From positions 1 through 64,000 of the forward strand of contig JAUCBJ010008796.1 in the NCBI GenBank assembly GCA_032718475.1: 64,000 nt of DNA. Direction: 5' to 3'. A model generated the notes under the pieces. The model did not search any database and was not told the origin of the DNA. It saw only the letters and a program-made list of their open reading frames with translations. The DNA comes from Nemertoderma westbladi (taxonomy: Eukaryota; Xenacoelomorpha; Nemertodermatida; Nemertodermatidae). The stretch's first letter is position 1. Every line of letters starts with the position of its first letter. The translations under genes were made by a program, and so were the position numbers. Shown piece after piece: positions 54,110 through 64,000 of this stretch.

Positions 54110-55960
54110 GTTTGTATATCAACACTGTTTTTGGATCATAACCTAGGAATAGCACGTGGTGTTCATCCTGAACTCCGCCTATTGCACAGTTGCAAACTCG
54201 ACTTTCTCTTGCTAGTGGGACCATCTTCCTGTCCCTACACGTAACCAGTGTGATGAGAGACGGAATCTGGTGCATGCCAACCGGTGTTTATTAATTATAT
54301 TTGCACACCTATTAATAGACAAACTTGGGTTGATCTTTCTGTATTTTCGTATTATCGTTTTGTCTTATTGGATGAGTTTACAATGTGTTTTATCAGCGAA
54401 AAATAGTTTTCTCTATTATGCGCACAATCTAAGCACGAATATAACTCTGTAGATAAAGAAAAACCTTCAATAACACTGTAAAACGACGCGAAGTGGGCAA
54501 TCATCAGGCAACATAGAAACTTTTTTCAGAAATGATTCTCATCTATCCAAAATTAATGCTTTTAAGTGCAGAAATCCACTTCCAATGTAAATTAATTCAT
54601 TGGGGGTAGACTTCCTAACGCCCAACAATGTTTTTAGAATCTGTTGGTATTGGTCTTCAACAGATTTTAAATTGCCCACCCAGGACTCGCACCCATATAA
54701 TATAGATGAGAAAAGAGCTGTTCTGCGACTCTCTTCTTAATTAATCATGGCACATCAACATTTTTATTTATAAAGGCAGTGAATTACAAAATATGTTTGT
54801 ATTTTGCCTTTAAATGTAAGTCAAGGGCAGACTTAAACTCCCCATCCTGAGTAAAAAAAGCCGGTAATATACGTATTCCCCTGTAATTGTTGCACATAGC
54901 CCTACTACCCCTCTTAAAAATATTAATTAAACGAGACTTAGACCATTCAGAAGGATAAACAGCACTCGAGAATACAAGAATAAATAATGCTGTGATATAT
55001 ATTAACCACTGGATAGGTAGAAAACGTAGAAACCCTGGTGCGTATCCATCCGGCCCACTACCCGTACCACTCTGGTGCGTATCCGTCCGGCCCACTACCT
55101 GTACCACTACCCAGCCCACTACCCGGCCCACTCTGGTGCGTATCCGTCCGGCCCACTACCCGTACCACTCTGGTGCGTATCCGTCCGGCCCACTACCCGT
55201 ACCACTCTGGTGCGTATCCGTCCGGCCCACTACCCGTACCACTACCCAGCCCACTACCCGGCCCACTCTGGTGTGTATCCGTCCGGCCCACTACCCGTAC
55301 CACTCTGGTGCGTATCCGTCCGGCCCACTACCCGTACCACTACCCGGCCCACTACCGGCCCACTCTGGTGCGTATCCGTCCGGCCCACTACCCGTACCGC
55401 TCTGGTGCGTATCCATCCGGCCCACTACCCATACCGCTCTGGTGCGTATCCATCCGGCCCACTACCCGTACCACTCTGGTGCGTATCCATCCGGCCCACT
55501 TCCCGTACCACTCTTAATTTTCCCTACTGCCTCAGTTAGCTCGCCGACTGTAATATAATCGTCAAGGCATGGAATATATGGCAAGGGTGACGCATCTCGG
55601 TCGAGATGGATATGGTCTATGTCTGGTTGAGTGACGTTCAAGACTTTCTCATAGTGTAATTTAAACTCCTCATCACTCAGTTGAATCTCAGACGCAGTTG
55701 TACCATCCTGGAGACTGCCCCTCCAGTTGATAGCACTCCAGCAGCGTTATCCTTCTATAGCAACTGAGTCCACCTGTTATGTGAGTCTCGCGAACCTCCA
55801 GCCATCGAGCTGACTTGAGCAGATTCAGCAAAATTATACTTGACTTAGAAGCAGATTTATACAGAGAGTTAGTAATAGACTCAATGGTTGCATCAACACT
55901 GGCTTCCTGTGGCACAGATATTGCAGTCGACTCCTATACACTTGATTGGTTTATTACCCA
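54110..55960 (-). pseudogene. Minus-strand LINE relic interrupted by its own minisatellite
   Basis: From 55960 downwards: SLYKSASKSS (linker), DEEFKLHYEKVL, ITVGELTEAVGKIKSGTG, then the 37-bp array, then SGPDGYAPGFLRFLP, ALFILVFSSAVYPSEWSKS, NNYRGIRILP (RT start), and after a gap GCESWVGNLKSVEDQYQQI and a final FRLSSH-like end near 54240. These are the expected LINE segments in order. The main RT palm with F-A-D-D is missing, and stops are present. Confidence 0.75.
55030..55515. repeat. 37-bp minisatellite, about 13 units, inside the LINE
   Basis: Unit of the type TCTGGTGCGTATCCGTCC followed by GGCCCACTACCCGTACCAC, with some units carrying extra CCCGGCCCACTA blocks. 37 is not a multiple of 3, so Pro/Tyr-rich frames appear in all three plus-strand frames; none is a gene. 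In reverse complement one unit is the LINE codons for SGTGSGPDGYAP. Confidence 0.93.
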
Positions 55961-57023
55961 TAACCAGAGTGTGCATGCGCAAGCTACAGGCAAACTCATG
56001 ATGACTACCCAACTCTACACCATGCCCATATATATATATTCGCCAACCATTGTATCTGCTAAGAGTGTTGCTACCAGGCGGGGATGGTTGGATGGGATTC
56101 TCCGGTCAGTTATCACTTTGACAGCCTGTGAAAAATCCAAGCACTCTGGTGAAGTAATACACAGATCGATTTCTGATATCCATACTTCACGCTGTCTAAA
56201 AGTAAGACCGGTACTGAGACAACCCATTTCTATAACTAAATGATTAGCTACTACTAATCCTGTTTATTTTATTATCCCGCATAATTTGTGTTAATTATGA
56301 TGTTAATGATGTTAATCCAAGTGATAGTTTCATTTTTTATTTAAATCTGATTGTGCTTATACATTCTCCATATCTAAGTAAATATCCAAAAAGTTAAAGA
56401 TTCATATCTCATTGAATCGTATCGTAGGTATCCATAACATTGTTATTATTATGATAAAAACCTTTTATATTTACTTTTCCGTATCCAGTCAAGATTTTAC
56501 ACCTTTTCAATTTATTTATCCGCATCCAGTCAAGATTTTAGATTAGTTTTTAGACATTAGCCAAAGTAATTCTACATAAACTGTTCTCAGTATCTCAGTC
56601 AGTTTGTCATTATATTTATTTCCGGATAGGGAATCGTGAAATCAAAGTAATCGGTCAAACTTGTTGTCTAAATCAATTTATAGCGGACGTGAGCAAACCA
56701 AGCGGGAAATTATTGAATAGAACAATTTTGGAATGGCGTTTTTCTCTGTTAAGAGGTGTACTCCCATGGCTCCTTAAAAGTCTCATAAAGTACAAGTCTC
56801 ATAAATTTACCAAGATTTATAACCTGAAATATACTATACTCACTGATACAAAACCCATTAGCTGACCTCATCTGTCCTTACCGAGCAACTAAAATAATAA
56901 ACGTAATTATTTACTATTTTACTTCTATAAACCAGTACGATACATCCCTGCCGTATCCTTTGTATGTTGTATTAATTCTCTATATTAATTGATAATTCCT
57001 TCTATAATTGTTTCATCCGATAG
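55961..57023 (+). other. Unrecognised region before the Ig exons
   Basis: An open frame (55815-56243) has no recognisable domain and overlaps the LINE; I do not support it as a gene. The remainder is AT-rich with TTTAT/ATCCAGTCAAGATTTTA duplicated near 56475-56545. Confidence 0.4.
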
Positions 57024-57202
57024 ATATGAGCAATCTACCAGCTTTAACTATACAAACTAATAAAGCATCACTGCATTGGGGCACATCTTTTATCTTGGAT
57101 TGCACATTTGCATTTAAGCCTCTGAAGGACTCCCCTATAACAATGAAATGGTACAGAAATGGTACGGAAATGTTTATTCACACAGATCCTCGTTACTTTC
57201 AG
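57024..57202 (+). CDS. Ig-domain gene, exon 1
   Basis: Acceptor CATCCGATAG, donor CAG|GTAAAA, phase 1 in, phase 0 out. Encodes the first half of an immunoglobulin domain: SLHWGTSFILDCTF (strand B cysteine), MKWYRNGTEMF (the K/x-W-x-x-N-G core) and ending DPRYFQ. Phase 1 at the front is the normal border of an extracellular module and is compatible with the TSP1 exon ending at 17489. Confidence 0.75.
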
Positions 57203-57682
57203 GTAAAATTATATTGTATGAAATGTATATTTTATGGTGAATTTTAATTTATAGTAAAGTAAAGTTAAGTGAACGTGTGAAAAACGAAACAATGGAGGCA
57301 ATCCGAAGGTTCCTCTCTCTTGGCTGTTACCTATAAGGTATGGAGCCACACTAACTCCCAAGAGTGAACACACCATAACTATACAACCCTTTCTTTACTT
57401 CCCCAGCAGAATCTAGCTCCCCATTATTGTACAGCTGTATTTGCGTAATCACTAATGTCTAAAGTGTCTTGCATTTAACTGCAACATATCAAAATCCCCT
57501 TGTCACAAATACCCAGTTTTACAGGTCTGCATCTAACATAAAATAAGTTAACTAATTATCAACTGAGTTTAAACAGGTCACTACAATATATCATGAAAAA
57601 AGTACATAAAATCGCATTGCATAAACTTATGAATTTTTCCTACTATTTGTTTATAACATACCGACTTATTCTCATCCAATAG
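57203..57682 (+). other. Intron inside the Ig domain
   Basis: Phase-0 intron splitting one Ig domain. Nothing else recognised. Confidence 0.6.
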
Positions 57683-57818
57683 GTTATTGGTACCGCTGGA
57701 CATTCTTTGACGATTACTGACGTTGTTTACTCAGATATTGGTGTCTATAAATGCGCTATCCGAGGTTACGATGGATCTACCAAGTTCAGCCTTGAAGTTT
57801 CCATAGGCGTTTTAGAAC
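57683..57818 (+). CDS. Ig-domain gene, exon 2
   Basis: Acceptor CCAATAG, donor GAAC|GTAAGG, phase 0 in, phase 1 out. Completes the first Ig domain: HSLTITDVVYSDIGVYKCAI (the D-x-G-x-Y-x-C motif of strand F) and the G strand. Together with exon 1 it makes a full ~105-residue domain. Confidence 0.78.
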
Positions 57819-58613
57819 GTAAGGACAAATATTATTATCAAAAAAAATTATTTGTTCGCAAAATATGGTAGTTTAATCCACCCACTTTGGAAAAATTGTT
57901 AATGATACAAAAGTAGATAATTAAGCGCCGATATTTATGTTTAGATTTAATTAACTTGGTATTTAGTAAGTATTTATGAATTTATTTGAAATGATAATTT
58001 TTTTAATTAAACACCGCATTAATGAAAAACAAATTATGGTTACGAGTTTAAATGTACATTTGGTAGTATGGATCTAGTATGAACTTGAAGGTCAGATCTG
58101 CACAACACTAAAGAACATAGAGCTAAGCTACTAGCTACATTATCTTTGTCCACCTCTCAAACTCACAAAGTTGTTCAGTTACTATTGCCAAATTTTTCAT
58201 GTAAATCCAAAACACAATACAGCAAACCTTGAATATAAACTACAATTTAATATAATGTTAACTGTTAAATTATGTGAAAGAAAAACAAATACAGTATTTT
58301 GCTAAGCTTCATAACCATAACTAGAGCATAATTATTCGAAGCAGAGAGGTGCTCAAAAAATATGATATAGCATCATATTTCCATAAAATTATTTCCGTAA
58401 AGTAAACCAGTATATATACTTCCTAAAAAAGAGACATGTTGGGCACAAGAAGTTGATCTAATTCTTCCAATTCTTTGTATGTTTCCCACAAATCCATCCC
58501 ATGATTAAATTAAGAGTAATCCCTATCTCCACCAGTGTAGGAGGTTTCTTCGATATTAACATGGTCGATTCTGGTCAATTCCAACTGAATTTAAGATACG
58601 TTCACACATCATG
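57819..58613 (+). other. Intron, first part
   Basis: AT-rich. No exon recognised before the LINE fragment at 58614. Confidence 0.5.
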
Positions 58614-58875
58614 AACGTTCACATTCATGAACGCAGATTAAGATTCAGTGGGCACTGCTGGTGAAGTAAAGACGAGGTCATACCAGATCTACTTTTCTGG
58701 CAACCAACTCATGGAAAGCGTAGTCGTGGACGACCGGCCATAACATATATAGATCAACTTGAAAGGGATACTGAACTTGGGAGAAACGAAATTGCGACAA
58801 CTATGGAGAATCGGGAAGCCTGGAAGGATCTCATTTCCACTGTCCGAGTTCGCTCGACCTAGTAGTAGTAGTAGT
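58614..58875 (+). pseudogene. LINE 3' end with (TAG)n tail
   Basis: Encodes HGKRSRGRPAITYIDQLERD, then ATTMENREAWKDLI and a stop at 58858-58860, followed by TAGTAGTAGTAG. This is the complete C-terminus of the LINE family seen at 30130-31560, 5'-truncated, inserted in the intron. Confidence 0.85.
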
Positions 58876-59104
58876 TCACAATAATATCATATCAACATCA
58901 ATATCATGTCATGATAGAAAACTTAATCCAAATATGGATATATTGGATGCAACTTTATTGGCGTAATAAATGTGTGAATCAATAATAATACATCAGTGAA
59001 TAAATCAGTATAAATAAACAAGACAGCTTTATCTATTTTAGATCGAATTCAGATATGAATTTTGAAGCAAAAATATGAAATAATTATGGTTTATTTTTTA
59101 CCAG

Positions 59105-59277
59105 CGATCGTTCTACCCGATATATGGATGGACCGTGTTAGTTCCATAATCTACGAATCAATGCAACTGACTTGCCACTTTTCTGAAACACCTAAGAATA
59201 ATGGCGATATTGTTACTCTGAAATGGATACAAAATGATGTTGAGATTTCTGTGTCAAATGCTAATCATTACGAACAG
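59105..59277 (+). CDS. Ig-domain gene, exon 3
   Basis: Acceptor TTTTACCAG, donor CAG|GTTTGA (weak), phase 1 in, phase 0 out, the same phase pattern as exon 1. Encodes the first half of a second Ig domain: SMQLTCHFSET (strand B Cys), LKWIQNDVEI (core Trp). Confidence 0.7.
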
Positions 59278-59444
59278 GTTTGAAAACCATAACAACAATA
59301 AATGATATGGTACTGTTCTTGTGCGAGATATACGAGCAAAAATTGTAGCAATACAGAATTAAACTAATTATTTTATTTATTTTAAATTTTTTTCTCTATT
59401 TAGACTTATGTGGATATTAGTAGTATAATATGTAAAGTATAATA

Positions 59445-59510
59445 TACTACTAGGATCGGCATGCTACATTGCAGCTGTATTTTTAAGAATGCTGTGCCGG
59501 TATATTAAGT
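59445..59510 (-). repeat. Short LINE 3' end remnant
   Basis: On the minus strand it matches 29725-29780 (AGAATGCTGTGCCGG and CATTGCAGCTG on the plus strand here), in an intron. Confidence 0.6.
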
Positions 59511-59577
59511 ATAATATAGTAAGTAATTATAATATAATATTTTATAATAAAATTATATTTTGAAAATCTAATCTTAG

Positions 59578-59666
59578 GTTGATCGAAATATATTTTTGAC
59601 AGACCAATATCAAGCAAGTAAAATTAATTGGAAACAGAGAAACAACATGTTGCTATCTGTTCAACT
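59578..59666 (+). CDS. Ig-domain gene, exon 4 (tentative)
   Basis: Acceptor AATCTAATCTTAG, donor CAACT|GTAAGT, phase 0 in, phase 2 out. Encodes about 30 residues (VDRNIFLTDQYQ...KQRNNMLLSVQL) that would be the C'-E strands of the second Ig domain. The exon with the second cysteine is not found before the BEL relic starts at 59991, so the gene may be disrupted or continue beyond the window. Confidence 0.5.
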
Positions 59667-59919
59667 GTAAGTAGTCATCATTTTGTTTAAGCAGGGACAC
59701 GAAGTGCAACCCTGTTTAAATACTGTAAGTAAAATTATCACATTGGTTACATTTTTGCATACGTGTTTCGCCGGGATTTGGCTCATCAGCTACACTAACC
59801 CGTGCATGCCACATGTTAATCCAACTAACTACACCTAAATCCAGCTAAATACACACACATACATATAAACAAAATAGCATAACATATTTGTTGGCCATAG
59901 CTTTTTCAAATTCGGCAAT
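59667..59919. other. Spacer
   Basis: No gene. A CCTGTTTAAATACTGTAAGT stretch near 59710 looks like a donor, but no exon frame supports it. Confidence 0.4.
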
Positions 59920-59990
59920 GATGTCCAGGTGGGATCAAACTGGTGACCTCCGAGTTGGAAGTCTGACGCTCTAACCATTCAGCTAGTTTT
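59920..59990 (-). other. tRNA-derived segment
   Basis: On the minus strand TAGCTGAATGGTTAGAGCG (A box), an anticodon-arm-like CAGACTTCCAACTC and AGTTTGATCCC (B box). Likely the head of a SINE or a tRNA pseudogene. Confidence 0.45.
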
Positions 59991-60420
59991 GGATGAACAA
60001 CATGTGGAGATCTTACGTGCAGCGGAGGCGAGAAAGGATGCCGAGTGAGAAGAGGAGCGCAGTCGCAGAGTTGAGGCAAAACTGCAGGAGTTGGAAGACA
60101 CACGTAAGCGCAAGGAACTCAAACGCGAACGCAAAGAACGCGAACACAAACATAGGAAACTCGAATGCGAATTCGAAAGTGAAGAACGCAACGCAAGGAA
60201 TGTGAACTTGAACACGAATGGGAAGAATGCGAACTTGAACTCTAACGCGAACGTGAAGAACACAAACGCGAGGATAGGCAGATACAATGCAAAATTGAAC
60301 ATGAGCGTGAGCGACGATTGCTACGTGAGGAACAAGTGAACTTGAAGGCAGAAACCACTGCGAGAATTGCTAAGAAAGTAGAACAACGACAGTTAGCCAA
60401 ACTAGAAAGTGTGAGGTTAG
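59991..60420 (+). pseudogene. BEL gag coiled coil, decayed
   Basis: Encodes HVEILRAAEARKDAE, a stop, then a long Lys/Glu/Arg-rich helix (ELKRERKEREHKHRKLE). Same kind of segment as residues 255-330 of the intact gag-pol. Confidence 0.6.
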
Positions 60421-60616
60421 ACTAGACTTAGACAAGTACTCCGATCGCGAAACCGTTTTCTGCATATCGCATACCTGTTGGTATTAGTGCCTCACTGATT
60501 GCACAAGGTCTGCGCTATCAAGAGGATGCTTCAAGGTTAGAATATTACTGCGACTCAGACGAGATGATAGAAGAAACTCCAAGAGGACAAAGATTGGACA
60601 AACCAAAACCAAGGGT

Positions 60617-61158
60617 TTGGAATCTGCCAATGGATTATGTCAGACCAGTTCGAGAGAAAACTTCCGAGTTAAACCGGAGGAAGGATCTTATGAAAGGAAA
60701 CATCTTAGCCAAATAGAGCCAACAACAAAATTGAGTCAGGAATTTGTCACAAGAGAGAAGATGAGCGCTGGTATAGTGCAAGCTATAGCCCCGCACATCC
60801 AACCTATTACGGATATACTAAGCAACCTACAACTGATATATGCTGCTCAACTAAAGACTGATTTTAATCCGAGTAGACAAGAACAAGGTAGAGCCCAGTC
60901 TGGTGCACGAGTATGTATATCGGAGGCACAATTCTACAAAGACCTCAGGTAAGGACACCTGTTCCTACAATTTACAATCCCGATTTCTTGCACTCGGATG
61001 AAAGATTTATAGAAGGGGCTTGGATTAGAGCTTCAGGCTGTAAACCACTTCGAGATCAGGTAAGCAGTAGTGACTCGAGTGAGGAAGGCGAAGATTTAAG
61101 ATGGCAGAAATCCTATAACCGGAAGGGAGGAAGAACAATAGTCGAGCAGGTGAGTTAA
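60617..61158 (+). pseudogene. BEL gag middle region, decayed
   Basis: Two overlapping frames (60617-60952 and 60913-61158), with one frameshift between them. Contains IAPHIQPITDILSNLQ and SDSSEEGED. No domain recognised, but it is bracketed by gag parts. Confidence 0.5.
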
Positions 61159-61166
61159 ACCCATGG

Positions 61167-61882
61167 GTGGGGGCCAAACTCGACAACCCTGCAGAGTTGA
61201 CTAACTTATTAACTAGGAATTATGCCACCCTCAGGGACATTGGTAAGTTTGCCGCCAGGCAGGGATTGCTGGCGCAACAACCCCAAAAGTTTATGGGCAA
61301 CCATAAACATTGGAGGAAGTTTAACACTTATGTCAATGAGCAGTTAACAAACAGTACCTTTACCCCCAATGAAAAATTAAATTACTTATTGCAAATGCTC
61401 CATCGTGAGCCAAGAGCCATTGCTGACAATTTCGTTGGAAACAAAAGGGCATCTGAACTAACAATGAGACCCTTAGCGACATCTATGGGAATAAGACCAA
61501 AATGGCACAATCAATAGTAGAGGATTTGGGGAAAGGTGGAAAAATCACAACACCTTTAGAACTGTTAAACTTGGCCAATGCCATTTCAAATGCCTTAGAT
61601 ATTTTAAAAACAGTGAATTTACCACACCATGGTGATCACGCTGAGGTTTTAAAGAGTATAATAAGACGCCTGAACATGTGTTATCAGCAAAAATGGCGAA
61701 AATTAGAGAACAGGTTGGAGGGTCAGGATAAGGTGTTAACACTAAGACATATTCATGATATGACAGCTAAGTCAAACTTCTCAGAAGTGAATATGAGAGA
61801 AACTAAACCTGCTTTGGGAAGGTCTATGGTAAGTTTCAATGAAGACAAACAGACTGTGACATTTAACTCGGTAGATAAATAG
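61167..61882 (+). pseudogene. BEL gag core, frameshifted
   Basis: First frame: FMGNHKHWRKFNTYVNEQL, FTPNEKLNYLLQML (compare FNGDEMKWLPFNEYY and LSNGEKLRFLIKCL in the 20-kb element). Second frame from 61502: LNLANAISNALDIL, QQKWRKLENRL. One frameshift near 61500 separates them. Confidence 0.7.
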
Positions 61883-61950
61883 CGGAACAATAAATGGAGC
61901 GGAACAGCTGATCACACACCAAATATGGGAAACAAGACCAGCCGAGCCTT

Positions 61951-62478
61951 ATGTCAATTTGCCACACGCCCACAGGACTATATTGGGTTGGTATACACGG
62001 CACACGCGTACCTATCGCATATGAGTTCCCAAGTGGCGACAAGCTAATCGATGTATACGATGACTCGCAAACTATACCTCAGACAGCACCTAACCCATGC
62101 AATTCCGTAGAACAAATGGATATAGACAATTTCAGAAGAACCTGTATCGATCATTACAGTGATTTTAGCAAATCAGAGGAAGAGTTATATCCTGGTAATG
62201 TGAAATTGTCAGAACCACTCTATAATGATCGAACAGACAGTGAACTCAAGGACTACTGTTATCAGACCCGTGGGTCTGGTTCAGTAGCTCACTTGACATA
62301 CTTAAGTAACGTCATCACATATACCAACAAAGTTGAAGGTCAGGTGGCGAAATATCGAGACCTCGATATTTTTCAATTAAGCAAAGAAGAATTGAATAAA
62401 GAACAGATTCGTCAAGACCTTGTGATGGGAGCTAGGACTATAGAATGGTTAAACAAGGATGCAATGGAACCTGGATGA
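61951..62478 (+). pseudogene. Region between protease and RT, decayed BEL
   Basis: 175 codons. GLYWVGIHG-type start and an acidic stretch sit where the 20-kb element has VGWYFTGP and an acidic linker. No protease DSG motif is left. Confidence 0.5.
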
Positions 62479-62484
62479 TACGAT

Positions 62485-63273
62485 GTGACCATATCTGCAG
62501 ACAAGAAGAGATCTATAGAGATAATGGAAGATACTATACATCTTTTGCCAAGCGGACATTTTGAGGTCCAAATGTTGTGGCATCAACAGCCTCTAAAATT
62601 AGAAAATAATTACAGCCTGCCATTAAAACAATTGACTGGGGTGAGGGTGCGGCTGTTAAGGAATCAGGACATGAAGGAGAAATATTGCACTCAGATAAAC
62701 AATTATCTGACAAAGGGATTCGCCGGAAAGGTAGAGAACCCAGAGATTGAGTCCAACCAGACTTATCTCCCACATCACTACGTAACCTATCCAGATAAAC
62801 CTAACAAAGTCCGCATAGTAAATGATTACGCTTCAGTTTATAAGGGTATGTCCTTAAACTCGGAACTTATGGACAGTCCCAATCTGAATAACTATTTAAT
62901 CGGGATATTGGTAAGCTTCAGACAGCACCGATTTGCATTTACATGCGACATTGAGGCAATGTTTCATCAAGTGCGAGCCTGCAAGGCTGATCAGGACAGC
63001 CTCAGATTTCTCTGGTATGAGAACGAAGACTTATCAGGTCCAGTGGTTACATACCAGATGTATGTTAGGATATTCAGTGCTCGCAACAGCCCAAACGGCA
63101 TATTATTTGTTCTAAAGAAGACCGCAATGGCCCAAATTGGGAATTATCCGGCTGATGTCATTGAGTCGATCCTTAAGAACTTCTATATGGATGACGGATT
63201 AGTTTCCACGATTCGTAGATTAACTAATATATATAAAGTAACCGAAGTTATTTATATATTGGAGGATATTTAA
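62485..63273 (+). pseudogene. BEL/Pao reverse transcriptase, truncated
   Basis: 262 codons with LPHHYVTYPDKPNKVRIVND, SLNSELMDSPNL, FTCDIEAMFHQV, DSLRFLWY and YMDD (63184-63195), each aligned with the intact element (LTHHYVPKPGKPHEVRVVFD, SLNSELLPGPNL, FASDIEGMFLQV, DILRFLWW, YMDD). Ends after YMDD; RNase H and integrase are deleted. Confidence 0.85.
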
Positions 63274-63399
63274 AGGACAATAATGAAGGGATATATCCCT
63301 GAAGAGCCATGGAGAAGGTGAACCACAAAGGAGGATGCAGCACTGCCATTCGCCCGCCATGGCAACATTTATTACCATCAGCGATCTGTGGTGGAGCTA

Positions 63400-64000
63400 A
63401 ACACAGAAATAAACACAATTATGACAAGGGTATGAGAAAGGAGAGGTTAAAGGCGGTGGAAGATAGGATGGAAGTGTTGAGGCGGGAGTATAGAAGTCAA
63501 TATCCGTATGATTTCACTGCAGATATATATGATATAAGCGTAAACCCTGGTGAAGAGATTGCAAAGATGTATCATATGAACATGTTCTTATCACATGATG
63601 AACCCTTATCTGCCATAAGTGACCATTTCGATGGAATGCATTTGTATAGAAGGACGCGATGAGATGACGAGGAAATGCCAAAGGTCTTTAGCGTGTATAA
63701 ATTGTTCTATAAGTGCTGTGAATGCATGAACAAACAAGATGTTTCCATTCGTGATTGTGTGAATGAAGAAAGACCCGACCCAATATTGACACGGTGTAAA
63801 GCACATCAATTCCTCAGGAACAACAAAGGAGGATATTCAATGAGTAATCCGATGATAACCATAGATTTCAGCAGAAAGAAGCCACCAGCGCCTATTACAC
63901 CAAGGATTACGACTCCGGATCCTTATAGTGAGATTGGAACTCGTACTACTTCTGCTTTAGTGGAAATGACTGCTGCCATGTTGCTTTATCGAGCGTATAA
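63400..64000 (+). pseudogene. ORF2-like protein of the decayed BEL element (N-terminal part)
   Basis: One frame with a single stop (63660-63662), open to the window end. It shares with ORF2 of the 20-kb element EIAKMYHMNMFL / ELKRLYFTMMYL, DHFDGM / DSFEQM, LFYKCCEC / LWYYCDSC and RCKAHQFLR / RCAKHSFTR. The C-x2-C ... R-C-x2-H-x-F cluster is therefore conserved between families. The exonuclease-like and knuckle regions would lie beyond 64000. Confidence 0.7.

Larger units (their letters stand above)
59991..64000 (+). mobile_element. Decayed BEL/Pao element with ORF2 homology (runs off the window)
   Basis: In order: coiled-coil gag start, gag core, region before RT, RT with YMDD, then a relative of ORF2 of the 20-kb element. 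Missing are the zinc knuckle and protease (gap near 61880-61950) and all of RNase H and integrase (gap near 63275-63400). No LTR is identified on the left and the right end is outside. Protein similarity to the 20-kb element is modest, so it is a different family of the same lineage. Confidence 0.85.

Noticed and set aside
54992-55558. Three overlapping Pro/Tyr/His-rich frames
   Set aside because: They arise because a 37-bp repeat is open in all three frames; the true sense is a LINE on the other strand.
55815-56243. 142-codon plus-strand frame before the Ig exons
   Set aside because: Its start overlaps the antisense LINE and nothing in it is recognisable; no splice or promoter support.

Overview
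The window is metazoan nuclear DNA, almost certainly from an invertebrate. It has spliced exons with GT/AG borders that encode thrombospondin type-1 and immunoglobulin modules, many LINE remnants, several LTR retroelements of the BEL/Pao lineage, and large tandem arrays. There are no bacterial operons, rRNA genes or CRISPR arrays. I cannot name the species.

Layout. 1-7101: a minus-strand LTR element with identical LTRs that carries BEL-type gag pieces but no polymerase (TR-GAG-like copy 1). 7102-9935: two satellite-like arrays. 13056-17489: four plus-strand exons of a secreted or cell-surface protein with TSP1-like modules. 17553-29790: a decayed LINE split by a 7-bp microsatellite and by a second gag-only LTR element (20681-29406, TSD CTCTG). 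That element was itself hit by a poly(A)-tailed retroposed insert (26041-26792, 14-bp TSD). 30130-31560: another dead LINE.

32073-52110 is the centrepiece: a complete 20-kb BEL/Pao retrotransposon with 1.21-kb LTRs differing by a single indel, TSD TTCTC, an intact gag-pol ORF, and a second intact ORF of 1417 codons after pol. This ORF2 has no membrane segment. It has N-terminal Cys/His residues, a coiled coil, a region whose motifs fit the DEDD 3'-5' exonuclease fold (EXD1/Egalitarian-like), three C-terminal zinc knuckles and a basic tail. A diverged relative of ORF2 lies downstream of a decayed BEL reverse transcriptase at 63.4-64.0 kb, so ORF2 belongs to a lineage and is not a chance acquisition by one copy.

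52.1-60 kb: a transposase-like fragment, a 595-bp foldback element with ~225-bp inverted repeats, a minus-strand LINE whose RT codons were expanded into a 37-bp minisatellite, and four Ig-domain exons. The Ig exons have phases compatible with the TSP1 exons, so a single gene with a ~39.5-kb transposon-filled intron is possible. 59991-64000: a decayed BEL element lacking zinc-knuckle/protease and RNase H/integrase.

Relative ages from LTR divergence: the 20-kb BEL and TR-GAG copy 1 are very young (no substitutions seen). TR-GAG copy 2 is older (about 15 substitutions plus a 36-bp indel by eye).
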